Assembly: GCA_903837815.1 (NCBI GenBank)
Contig: CAILWD010000369.1
Span: 1 to 8,733, forward strand
Length of the DNA stretch: 8,733 nucleotides
From: an uncultured Chloroflexota bacterium
GTDB lineage: Bacteria; Chloroflexota; Anaerolineae; Anaerolineales; Villigracilaceae
Direction: 5' to 3'
The notes under the pieces: model-generated
Databases searched by the model: none
What the model saw: only the letters and a program-made list of their open reading frames with translations
Told to the model about the DNA's origin: nothing
Position numbers and translations under genes: made by a program
In this document: piece after piece, positions 1-6,569 of the stretch
Layout of the letters: every line of letters begins with the position of its first letter
Numbering within the stretch: the first letter of the stretch is position 1

Positions 1-812
1 CGACCACCTGCTATCTCTTCGCGCGGACGATGAATCCAGCCAACCGTGATTTGGCGTACGTCGCTGCTATCGGTGCGGTGGGTGACGGCTTTTTCGTAGA
101 TGGCGAGTTGGTCAGCGAGAACCGCGAAGTTGCCCTCGAAGCCGTCCAACAGGGGCGGATGGAGATTCACAAACTGGAGCGCGGAGAGGAATACTTTTTG
201 ACCAGTCCCAATGGTCTGATCCCCGTCCTCGAGTTGAGCGACTACCTCGATTTGCTTGGCGGCGTAGGTTACTACCAGGGCGGACCCGACATGGGAATCC
301 GCGTGTGTCTCGACGGCGTCTCGCCAGAATCCGACCGCATGGTGGAGGAATTAAAAGCCGTCCGCACAAAAATATTCGACGAGGAAATTTCCAGACTTCG
401 GGCGGGGGCGTTGATCCAGACTCCTTGCATCCAGTGGTTCCACGTCGAGAAACGTCTCTTCCCGATGGGCGTGAAGATGATCGGCGCTTTCTGCGACGCC
501 ATCAAAGACACCGACCTGATCGACCCGAAAAAATACCTCGCGGGATTTCAAGTCATCCCCGATGAAATCCCCGGCTTTGGCGCAATCACCTTCAACGAGG
601 TGAAGATATCCATGCGGGTTTCGGCATTCATGGAAGGGGAAATCAGGGCGGGCAGGGCGCTGGGGCTCAACACCTTCCTCCCCGAAGCGACGGGCAGGCT
701 CGGCGGCTTTTCGGACGCATGTCATACCCTGACTGCTGCCACAACGGTGGCGATTGGCAGGGAAGAAAAATTAATCGAGGAAATGGAAAAAATCCTCAAA
801 GGAGAATCATAA
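1..812 (+). CDS. DHH/DHHA1 family phosphoesterase, C-terminal part (5' end outside window)
   Basis: This open frame is already running at base 3 and reads through the ATG at 30, so that ATG is internal and the gene starts upstream. The residues before it (TTCYLFART) continue smoothly into DLAYVAAIGAVGDG, which resembles the end of a DHH domain with its motif-IV Asp (G-A-V-G-D, nt 72-86). The last 90 residues look like a DHHA1 domain: KISMRV (nt 603-620), then GGFSDACHTLTAA (nt 702-740), a variant of the usual GGGH..AAG signature with Cys-His at nt 720-725. The DHH motif itself and the other metal ligands lie outside the window. Family members hydrolyse phosphodiester bonds in ssDNA, oligonucleotides or cyclic dinucleotides in the cytosol; the substrate here cannot be told. 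The stop is directly followed by the mevalonate kinase ATG, whose ribosome site lies inside this gene, so the two are probably translationally coupled. The family call is fairly secure, the exact function is not. Confidence 0.75.
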   Translation, partial: TTCYLFARTMNPANRDLAYVAAIGAVGDGFFVDGELVSENREVALEAVQQGRMEIHKLERGEEYFLTSPNGLIPVLELSDYLDLLGGVGYYQGGPDMGIRVCLDGVSPESDRMVEELKAVRTKIFDEEISRLRAGALIQTPCIQWFHVEKRLFPMGVKMIGAFCDAIKDTDLIDPKKYLAGFQVIPDEIPGFGAITFNEVKISMRVSAFMEGEIRAGRALGLNTFLPEATGRLGGFSDACHTLTAATTVAIGREEKLIEEMEKILKGES

Positions 813-1751
813 ATGGGTCAAGGAACTGGTTTCGGAAAGACGATTTTGATTGGCGACCAATTTGTGCTGGATGAAGTCCCGGCGATTGTCTCGGCGATCT
901 CCTACGAAACGCTGACCACTGTGGAGCGGATCGACGGCGAAGGCTGGGTGCTGGAAGACAACCGCATCGAGGCGCCGGGCTACAAGGAAAAGAAAAAGGA
1001 ACAGCAGGTTGGCTCGATCAACCGCGTTCTCGAAGTGATGAACTTCGACGCCAAAAAGAACCCGATCAAAATCACCGTCGGCGGCGACCTGCTTGCGGGG
1101 AGCGGTGTGGGCGCCAGCGCCGCCAGTTGCGTTTCGCTTGCCCGCGCCTTGAACGATGAATTCAAGATGGGTTATTCCATCGAGCAGATTAATCACGTCG
1201 CCTGGCAGGGCGAGTTCCCCTATCACGGCGTCGCCAGCGGTGTGGACAATACCGCCTCGACCTATGGCGGACTTCTTCGCTTCTGGCTGGAAAACGGCAA
1301 GCAGAACTTCGAGAGAATCAAGACCCCACAGCCCTTTGAAATTGTTTTGTGCAACAGCGGCATCACCGCCAACACCGCCGCACTGGATGAATTCATCGAA
1401 GTGCAAAAGAAGGACAACGCCGCCCTCTTCCGCTCGCGGCTCGACACCATCATTGCCCAGGGCGCGGAGATGAAGAAGGCGCTCGAAGCCGGTGACCATG
1501 CAAACGTTGGCAGGCTCATGACCGAGAACCACAACCTGCTGGTCGAGATGGACATGTCTCACGAAATTCTGAATGCCCTTTGCAGAATTGCTCTCGATAA
1601 CGGCGCTCTCGGCGCGAAGGTCACAGGCGGCGGCAGGGGCGGCTACATGCTTTCCCTGACCCCCGGCAAGGACCTGCAAGACAAAGTCGCCGCGGCTTTC
1701 GAGAAGGCAGGATACACGCTGATCATCAAGGCAACCATCGGCGGAAGTTAA
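813..1751 (+). CDS. mvk: Mevalonate kinase (GHMP kinase family)
   Basis: This enzyme transfers phosphate from ATP to mevalonate to give mevalonate 5-phosphate, an early cytosolic step of isoprenoid synthesis. The 312-residue length fits the family. Motif 1 is at residues 8-30 (GKTILIGDQFVLDEVPA), with Lys9 kept but the usual Gly-Glu-His replaced by Gly14-Asp15-Gln16. The ATP loop is at residues 95-105 (AGSGVGASAAS). SGVDNTAST at 142-150 carries the likely catalytic Asp145, with Glu134 at the magnesium-ligand position. Motif 3 is at 268-277 (AKVTGGGRGG). The start is supported by AAAGGAG (nt 798-804), eight bases ahead of the ATG. In Chloroflexi such as Roseiflexus the mevalonate pathway is known to run through phosphomevalonate decarboxylase and isopentenyl phosphate kinase; neither gene is visible here. 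Another GHMP specificity is possible but less likely given the SGVDNTxSTYGG block. Confidence 0.88.
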   Translation: MGQGTGFGKTILIGDQFVLDEVPAIVSAISYETLTTVERIDGEGWVLEDNRIEAPGYKEKKKEQQVGSINRVLEVMNFDAKKNPIKITVGGDLLAGSGVGASAASCVSLARALNDEFKMGYSIEQINHVAWQGEFPYHGVASGVDNTASTYGGLLRFWLENGKQNFERIKTPQPFEIVLCNSGITANTAALDEFIEVQKKDNAALFRSRLDTIIAQGAEMKKALEAGDHANVGRLMTENHNLLVEMDMSHEILNALCRIALDNGALGAKVTGGGRGGYMLSLTPGKDLQDKVAAAFEKAGYTLIIKATIGGS

Positions 1752-1756
1752 GAGGA
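1751..1756 (+). promoter_or_regulatory. Ribosome binding site of the phosphodiesterase gene
   Basis: AGAGGA begins on the last base of the mevalonate kinase stop codon. It is 13 bases from the ATG at 1770 but only 1 base from an in-frame TTG at 1758. The TTG is too close to be used with this site, so ATG 1770 is preferred although the spacing is longer than ideal. Confidence 0.5.
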
Positions 1757-1769
1757 TTTGATTGAATCA

Positions 1770-2522
1770 ATGATCGAACAGTTTCCCCGTCCCATGATTC
1801 TGGCGCATCGCGGCGACAAACTCCACGCGCCGGAGAATACCCTTCCCGCCTTCGAGCAAGCCATCCAAAAAGGCGCCGACGGCATCGAATTGGATGTCAA
1901 ACTTACGGCCGACGGTCACGTGGTTGTCATCCACGATTCCAAAGTGGAGCGCACCACCGATGGCAGCGGGCATGTCGCCTCTCTCACGCTGGAAGCCCTC
2001 CGCAAACTGGACGCGGGGAAATGGTTCAACGAAAAATTCAGCGGCGCGAAAATTCCGCTGCTCGAAGAGGTCTTCGAAACCGTCGGCAGGGACAAGATCA
2101 TCAACATCGAGTTGAAGAATTACTCCAGCCCCTTCAACGACCTGGTACAGAAGGTTTGCGAGTTGATCCGTCGCCACAACAACCGCGAACAAATCATCCT
2201 CTCCTCCTTTTACGCCTCCAACTTGAAGGTTGCCGCGCAGGCTTTCCCCGAAGTTTCCCGCGCCCTGCTCGCCATGCCCGGCCCCGCCGGGCTGTGGGCG
2301 CGTTCCTTCGGCTTCATGTTTGGCGATTACCATGCGCTGCACCCACACACCTCGAACACCACGCGGGAACAGGTGCAGCGCGCCCATCGCATCAAACGCC
2401 GCATTCACGTCTGGACGGTGAACGCGCCCGAAGAGATCACCCGTATGCGCGACTGGGGCGTGGACGGCATCATCACCGACGACCCTGAAACGGCTGTCCG
2501 CGTTTTGGGAAGGGGCGGATGA
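1770..2522 (+). CDS. Glycerophosphodiester phosphodiesterase (UgpQ-like, cytosolic)
   Basis: The enzyme hydrolyses glycerophosphodiesters, from deacylated phospholipids, to glycerol 3-phosphate and an alcohol. From ATG 1770 it is 250 residues, the normal size for the short soluble branch. The GDPD signature is complete: His13-Arg14 in LAHRGD, Glu22 in PENT, Glu40 and Asp42 in IELDVKLTADG, His55 in VIHD, Glu114 and Lys116 in NIELKN, Trp215 in VHVWTVN-type context and the closing DGIITDDPE at 232-240. There is no signal peptide or membrane segment, so it should act in the cytosol. It is the last gene of its operon, 18 bases after mevalonate kinase and followed by a terminator. A TTG at 1758 would add four residues (see the ribosome site). 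The context ties it loosely to lipid metabolism; a direct link with mevalonate is inference. Confidence 0.9.
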   Translation: MIEQFPRPMILAHRGDKLHAPENTLPAFEQAIQKGADGIELDVKLTADGHVVVIHDSKVERTTDGSGHVASLTLEALRKLDAGKWFNEKFSGAKIPLLEEVFETVGRDKIINIELKNYSSPFNDLVQKVCELIRRHNNREQIILSSFYASNLKVAAQAFPEVSRALLAMPGPAGLWARSFGFMFGDYHALHPHTSNTTREQVQRAHRIKRRIHVWTVNAPEEITRMRDWGVDGIITDDPETAVRVLGRGG

Positions 2523-2554
2523 ATTGTTTTGCAGGACAGTCGCAAAATAACACA

Positions 2555-2586
2555 AGGCGTCGTTCATCGAACGGCGTCTGTTTTTT
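2555..2586 (+). terminator. Rho-independent terminator of the first operon
   Basis: GGCGTCGTTC (2556-2565) pairs with GAACGGCGTC (2569-2578) over ten pairs including two G-U wobbles, with a 3-base loop ATC and an added A-T pair at the base. A TG and six T residues follow. It ends the DHH, mevalonate kinase and phosphodiesterase unit. Confidence 0.88.
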
Positions 2587-2594
2587 CATGGGCT

Positions 2595-2610
2595 GGGACT
2601 CTAAAGTCCC
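2595..2610. repeat. Interrupted palindrome next to the GH3 promoter
   Basis: GGGACT (2595-2600) and AGTCCC (2605-2610) form a perfect six-base inverted repeat around CTAA. It abuts the possible -35 hexamer at 2610-2615, a position suited to an operator. It could also be a chance hairpin beyond the terminator. No known regulator site is recognised. Confidence 0.4.
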
Positions 2611-2639
2611 TGACTGTGAAACTCAACTTGTGTTATAAG
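2610..2639 (+). promoter_or_regulatory. Extended -10 promoter for the GH3 gene
   Basis: TGTTATAAG (2631-2639) is a TGn-TATAAG extended -10 element matching five of six consensus bases in the hexamer. A weak -35, CTGACT (2610-2615), lies 18 bases upstream. The predicted transcription start, about 2645-2648, falls at or next to the ATG at 2648, so the mRNA could be leaderless. The purine tract AAGGGGAG just before the ATG would be an alternative ribosome site if transcription starts further upstream. Confidence 0.5.
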
Positions 2640-2647
2640 GGGAGTTA

Positions 2648-5380
2648 ATGAAGCCGCTCCGCATTTTGCTCCTCGTTGTTTTTATTTCTTCGCTGGTCAC
2701 TGTTCCCGCGCGCGCGCAAACGCCCACGCCTTCCCCCGCGATCTCGGCGATCTTGAATTCCATGACGCCCGAAGAGCGCGTGGGACAGTTGTTTCTTGCC
2801 TCTTTCAACGGCGTGGATACCAGCGAAACCTCGCAGGTGTATGAACTCGTCACCAGGTATCACGTCGGCGGGGTGACGCTGCGGGCGGCGAACGATAATT
2901 TTGTCCCCGCACCCGATACCGTCGCGCAGGCTCAGATGTTGATTAATGGCATCCAGCAACTGGAATGGGACGCTTCGCAAAACTCGGTCACGGGCGAAAT
3001 CGGTGAGGTGGGCGCAGACGCGGTTTACGTGCCGTTGTTCGTCGGCATCACCCAGGAGGGGAACGGCTACCCCACCGACCAAATCCTAAGCGGATTGACC
3101 CCCCTGCCGGGCGAAATGGCAATCGGCGCAACCTGGAATCCCGAACTTGCCCGCCGTGTGGGAGAAGTGCGCGGACGCGAACTCTCAGCCCTCGGATTCA
3201 ACCTGTTCCTTGGTCCCTCCCTCGACGTTTTGGAAGCCCCCTCCGCTGCGGGCGGTGACCTCGGTTCCCGTGTCTTTGGCGGCGACCCGTTCTGGGTTGG
3301 CGAGATGGGACGCGCCTACGTGACCGGGCTGCACAACGGGGGTGGCGACCAGCTTCAAGTTATTGCCAAACACTTTCCCGGTGTGGGCAGTTCCGACCGC
3401 TTGCCCGAAGAGGAAGTCTCCACCGTCCGCAAATCGCTCGAACAGTTGAAGCAAATCGAACTGGCTCCCTTCTTTGCCGTCACCGGCAACGCGCCCGCGC
3501 CCGAAGCGGCGGTGGATGGCTTGCTGGTTTCGCATATCCGCTATCAGGGATTTCAGGGAAACATCCGCGCCACCACCCGACCCATCAGTTTCGACCCGCA
3601 GGCTTTGAGCCAGATTTTGGCGCTGCCCCAGTTCGCGTCCTGGCAGGCGGCGGGTGGGTTGGTCATCAGCGACGATCTCGGCACCCGCGCCGTCAGAGAA
3701 TTTTATGAAACGGGCGGCGTGAAGTTCTCGGCGCGCATTGCCGCGCGTGACGCCTTCCTCGCGGGCAACGACATGCTCTACCTCGGCAATATCACTTCCA
3801 GCGACTTTCCCGATTCTCACGCCACTTCCATTCAGGTTATCGAGTTTTTTACCCAAAAATACCGCGAAGATCCCGCTTTCGCCCAGCGGGTGGATGTTTC
3901 TGTGGCGCGCATTCTCGCCGCAAAACTGGGGATGTATAAAAACCTGACCATCTCCAACGCCCGCATTTCCGAGAGCAGGCTGGCTGGGATTGGCTTTGCA
4001 ACCGAAGCCGCCTTTGACGTGGCGCGAAGTTCCGCCACCCTCATCAGCCCCGAACGCCAGGACCTTGCCACGGTCATGCCGCTTCCGCCTCAGGCAAACG
4101 AGAGCATGGTGTTTGTTTCGGATACGACCGCCGTCAAACAATGTTCCACCTGTCCCGATCAGCCGTCGCTGGCTGTGGACGCCCTGCAACAAACTGTCCT
4201 GCAACTTTACGGCCCCCAGAGCGGCAACCAGACCGCAAACTTCCGCCTCTCATCCTTTTCCCTGCAAAACCTTGAGTCGCTGTTGAATAGTGAAGAGGTT
4301 CTTTATCTCGAAGAAGACATCAAGACCGCGAACTGGCTTATCATCTCATTTACCGACGCCGCGCAGGGACAGCCCGCTCTCATCAGCCGTTTCCTGCGCG
4401 AACGTCCCGACCTTTTGCGGAACACGCACGTCATCCTGTTTGCGTTTGGCGCGCCTTATTATTTTGATACCACCACCGTTTCCAAACTCACTGCCTATTA
4501 TGCGCTTTACAGCAAACAGCCGCAGTTTGTGGATGTGGCTGCGCGGCTCCTGTTTCAGGAACTTACCCCGGCAGGCGCTTCGCCTGTTTCGATTCCCGCC
4601 GTGGGATATGACCTGATCTCGGTCATGTCTCCCGCCCCGGACCAGGTCATCCCGATTTCCCTCGACCTTCCGCCCGCGCCTGTCCCAACTGACCAGGCGA
4701 TTACTCCCGAACCGACCCCGATTCCCCTCTTTCGGATTGGCGATACCATTGCCATCCGCGCCGGCGCCATCCTCGACCATAATGGCTACCCCGTTCCCGA
4801 TGGGACGGTGGTGCAGTTCTCGATGATGTTGACCGGTGAGGGCGGCGGCATTCTCAAACAGGTGGAGGCGGTCACTACTCAGGGGGTGGCGCGCGCCGCC
4901 TTCGGTTTGGACAAGCCCGGGTTGCTGGAAATCAAAGTGACGAGCGAGCCTGCCGTCCTCTCGGAAGTTTTGCAATTGGATGTTTCGCAGTCGGGTGCTG
5001 TCGCTGTCACCGTGATCGCCCCCGAACTGACCCAGTCCATCGAGCCGACGCCCGCGCCCCCGGTCATCGTCGAAGAGGATGAATACATCTCGATTGAAGG
5101 CTACCCGCGTTTTTCGGCCTGGCTGCTTGCCATGCTCTTTATCGCCTTTGGCATGGGAATTGGGTACATGGTGGGGACGCGCCTTGCCGGCCCCCGCGCT
5201 GCATTCCGCTGGACGCTGGGGATTGCCATCGGCGGGCTTCTCGCCTACAACTATCTCATCTTCGGTTTGTTTGGGATTCTGAACTGGCTTACGGTCAGCG
5301 GGCTGCCGGGTGTGATCGTCTTCCTTTTTGCGGGACAATTGTTGGGCTTCACCGCGGGTTGGATCTGGTCGAAGCGATAG
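2648..5380 (+). CDS. Exported, membrane-anchored GH3-type glycosidase-like protein with Ig-like domain
   Basis: A 910-residue protein. Residues 1-23 are a signal peptide ending ARA, followed by a TPTPSP linker. Residues about 33-430 are a GH3 N-terminal barrel of the NagZ type: SMTPEERVGQLF (38-49), LPGEMAIGATWNPELA (153-168), SRVFGGDP (207-214), KHFPG (241-245) and VISDDLG (339-345) with predicted nucleophile Asp342. Residues about 450-650 resemble the second alpha/beta domain of two-domain NagZ proteins (VILFAFGAPYYF, 595-606) and carry an exported CxxC at 499-502. Proline-rich linkers flank an Ig-like domain (about 692-781). Three hydrophobic helices (about 822-843, 855-878, 886-907) anchor the C-terminus. 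NagZ enzymes remove N-acetylglucosamine from wall fragments. Here the sugar-binding Asp is Thr135 and the Asp-His acid/base dyad is absent (VGSSDRLPEEEV follows the KHFPG), so the substrate is unknown and loss of activity is possible. It has its own promoter and is followed 37 bases later by a peptidase gene. Confidence 0.85.
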   Translation: MKPLRILLLVVFISSLVTVPARAQTPTPSPAISAILNSMTPEERVGQLFLASFNGVDTSETSQVYELVTRYHVGGVTLRAANDNFVPAPDTVAQAQMLINGIQQLEWDASQNSVTGEIGEVGADAVYVPLFVGITQEGNGYPTDQILSGLTPLPGEMAIGATWNPELARRVGEVRGRELSALGFNLFLGPSLDVLEAPSAAGGDLGSRVFGGDPFWVGEMGRAYVTGLHNGGGDQLQVIAKHFPGVGSSDRLPEEEVSTVRKSLEQLKQIELAPFFAVTGNAPAPEAAVDGLLVSHIRYQGFQGNIRATTRPISFDPQALSQILALPQFASWQAAGGLVISDDLGTRAVREFYETGGVKFSARIAARDAFLAGNDMLYLGNITSSDFPDSHATSIQVIEFFTQKYREDPAFAQRVDVSVARILAAKLGMYKNLTISNARISESRLAGIGFATEAAFDVARSSATLISPERQDLATVMPLPPQANESMVFVSDTTAVKQCSTCPDQPSLAVDALQQTVLQLYGPQSGNQTANFRLSSFSLQNLESLLNSEEVLYLEEDIKTANWLIISFTDAAQGQPALISRFLRERPDLLRNTHVILFAFGAPYYFDTTTVSKLTAYYALYSKQPQFVDVAARLLFQELTPAGASPVSIPAVGYDLISVMSPAPDQVIPISLDLPPAPVPTDQAITPEPTPIPLFRIGDTIAIRAGAILDHNGYPVPDGTVVQFSMMLTGEGGGILKQVEAVTTQGVARAAFGLDKPGLLEIKVTSEPAVLSEVLQLDVSQSGAVAVTVIAPELTQSIEPTPAPPVIVEEDEYISIEGYPRFSAWLLAMLFIAFGMGIGYMVGTRLAGPRAAFRWTLGIAIGGLLAYNYLIFGLFGILNWLTVSGLPGVIVFLFAGQLLGFTAGWIWSKR

Positions 5381-5397
5381 GATGTTGATTTTATAAT
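5369..5397 (+). promoter_or_regulatory. Possible internal promoter for the SDH-type peptidase gene
   Basis: A perfect TATAAT (5392-5397) lies in an AT-rich patch of the 37-base gap. A weak -35 (TCGAAG, 5369-5374, three of six) is 17 bases upstream, inside the end of the GH3 gene. The expected start near 5404 would leave a leader of about 14 bases that still holds the AAGGAG ribosome site. This would let the gene be expressed apart from the GH3 gene. The AT-rich context makes a chance match possible. Confidence 0.45.
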
Positions 5398-5417
5398 TTT
5401 GGGCAAGGAGAAAATAA

Positions 5418-6428
5418 ATGACAGCAAAGACAAAAACAAACAAGGAAAAACAACCTCCCATTCTGTTTGATAAAACGCAGGGGATTATCAAGCAGGTGAA
5501 TAAACTGTTGGGCGGCACGCTGGTGACTTATTTCAACAACCCGCGTGGAAGCGTCTGTCACGATGATGTGCTTGCCTTGTACGAAGTGCTGGAGAAGATC
5601 GGCTTTCAGGAAAAAATCTATCTCTTCATCAAGTCCAGCGGTGGCAACGGGCAAGCGTCCCTGCGGATTGTGAATCTTCTGCGGCAGTATTGCAAAGAGG
5701 TGATTGCCGTCATCCCGCTCGAATGCGCCTCCGCCGCCACGATGATCACCCTCGGCGCGAATGCAATCCAGATGGGGCCGATGGCATACCTCACCCCGGT
5801 GGACACCTCGCTCACGCATTCGCTCTCGCCCCTCGACCGCGACAATGACCGCGTCAGCGTCAGCCTCGACGAGTTGACCCGCGTCGTCCGCTTGTGGCAG
5901 GCGCAGAACGGGGACGCGAAAGAGAATCCGTACCAGGAACTTTTCCAGCACGTTCACCCGCTGGTGATTGGAGCAGTGGACCGCGCCGAGTCGCTTTCGA
6001 TCATGTTATGCAAGGAACTGCTCGCCTATCACATCGAGGATGAATCCGAAACGGACAGAATTGCCAATGCGCTGAATGCCAAATATCCGTCGCACGGCTA
6101 CCCCATTTTGTTCGAGGAGGCGAAGCGTATCGGCTTGAAGGTCAGCCACCTGACGCCCGAAATCAATACGCTCCTGCTCGAACTCAACGAACTCTACAGC
6201 GAGATGGGACAACGCGCCACTACCGACTTCGACGACACCCACGCGCACGGCAACGAGATTCTCAACATCTGGGAATCGAACGGCGCGTTGGTCTATTACC
6301 AGCAGGACAAAGACTGGTTCTACCGCACCGAAGAGCGCCGCTGGATTTCGCTCAACGACGTCAGCCGTTGGCGGCGGGTGATGAAGGTCGGCAACAAGAT
6401 CGAAAAGTCCGATTTGCATATTTCGTAA
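5418..6428 (+). CDS. SDH-type serine peptidase-like protein (ClpP/crotonase fold)
   Basis: A 336-residue protein without signal peptide or membrane helix, so cytosolic. Residues about 30-250 match the serine dehydrogenase proteinase (SDH_sah) branch of the ClpP/SppA fold: IYLFIKSSGGNGQASLRIVN (67-86) with the oxyanion-type SGG, then PLECASAATMITLGANAI (100-117) with likely nucleophile Ser105, MGPMAYLTPVDT (119-130) and SHGYPILFEEAKRIGL (225-240), whose His226 is a candidate second catalytic residue. Residues about 270-336 form an extra aromatic-rich tail (DWFYRTEERRWISL, 299-312) that I do not recognise. The ATG is supported by AAGGAG (5405-5410), seven bases away. It follows the GH3 gene by 37 bases and precedes a repeat and a terminator. 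Members are named peptidases but few substrates are known. A role in processing or turnover of its envelope neighbour is speculation, since the two proteins face opposite sides of the membrane. Confidence 0.78.
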   Translation: MTAKTKTNKEKQPPILFDKTQGIIKQVNKLLGGTLVTYFNNPRGSVCHDDVLALYEVLEKIGFQEKIYLFIKSSGGNGQASLRIVNLLRQYCKEVIAVIPLECASAATMITLGANAIQMGPMAYLTPVDTSLTHSLSPLDRDNDRVSVSLDELTRVVRLWQAQNGDAKENPYQELFQHVHPLVIGAVDRAESLSIMLCKELLAYHIEDESETDRIANALNAKYPSHGYPILFEEAKRIGLKVSHLTPEINTLLLELNELYSEMGQRATTDFDDTHAHGNEILNIWESNGALVYYQQDKDWFYRTEERRWISLNDVSRWRRVMKVGNKIEKSDLHIS

Positions 6429-6432
6429 CACC

Positions 6433-6490
6433 TCCCGTCCTGAGCAAAGTCGAAGGACGGGATATTAAAGAGCGTTTCGGCTTCGCTCAG
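6433..6490. repeat. Palindromic dispersed intergenic repeat
   Basis: TCCCGTCCT (6433-6441) and AGGACGGGA (6454-6462) form a perfect nine-base stem with a 12-base loop. TGAGCAAAGTCGAA (6441-6454) is matched by an inverted copy TTCGGCTTCGCTCA (6476-6489) at 12 of 14 bases, giving an alternative, mutually exclusive hairpin. The core resembles the CTGAGC..AGTCGAAGGAC repeat that I recall scattered between genes in Chloroflexi and other genomes, where translation gives spurious VLSxVEG peptides. No target duplication or transposase is seen. Copy number in this genome cannot be judged from the window. Confidence 0.65.
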
Positions 6491-6504
6491 CGCGAACTTA
6501 ATCT

Positions 6505-6540
6505 GGGCTTCGGGATGACTTCCGAAGCCTATTTTGTTTT
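6505..6540 (+). terminator. Rho-independent terminator after the SDH-type peptidase gene
   Basis: GGCTTCGG (6506-6513) pairs perfectly with CCGAAGCC (6522-6529), extended by a G-T pair, around an eight-base loop. TATTTTGTTTT follows. It closes the GH3/peptidase unit about 80 bases after the stop, beyond the palindromic repeat. Confidence 0.78.
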
Positions 6541-6546
6541 CTTGCT

Positions 6547-6569
6547 AAACCTGTGCAAAACCTGTGCAA
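6547..6569 (+). repeat. Two perfect tandem 11-bp repeats, candidate activator site
   Basis: AACCTGTGCAA occurs twice without a gap (6548-6558 and 6559-6569), and the identity extends one base upstream. A degenerate third AATCTGT follows at 6568-6574 against the -10 box. The 11-base period places both copies on one face of the helix, over the -35 region of the next promoter. Direct repeats of this period are typical targets of OmpR/PhoB-type winged-helix regulators; assigning such a regulator here is inference. Confidence 0.6.

Noticed and set aside
30..812. Reading the DHH gene as complete from the ATG at 30
   Set aside because: The frame is open to the window edge, the upstream residues fit the DHH fold, and the essential DHH metal motifs are missing from the shorter protein. 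There is also no good ribosome site before base 30.
807..2567. Two long minus-strand open frames (807-1679 and 1767-2567) opposite mevalonate kinase and the phosphodiesterase
   Set aside because: Both mirror well-supported genes with intact catalytic motifs. Their translations show no domain, and one would have to run through the terminator hairpin.
2523..2647. A small RNA or riboswitch in the 125-base gap
   Set aside because: The gap is explained by the terminator, the short palindrome and the promoter. No conserved riboswitch core can be recognised and too little space remains.
3185..4204. 339-codon open frame on the minus strand
   Set aside because: Wholly antisense to conserved GH3 motifs, with low-complexity composition and no family resemblance.
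4346..5518. 390-codon open frame on the minus strand
   Set aside because: It lies opposite the GH3 gene and runs past its end. The translation is Arg/Gly/His-rich with no recognisable domain. It is the antisense shadow of a GC-rich coding frame.
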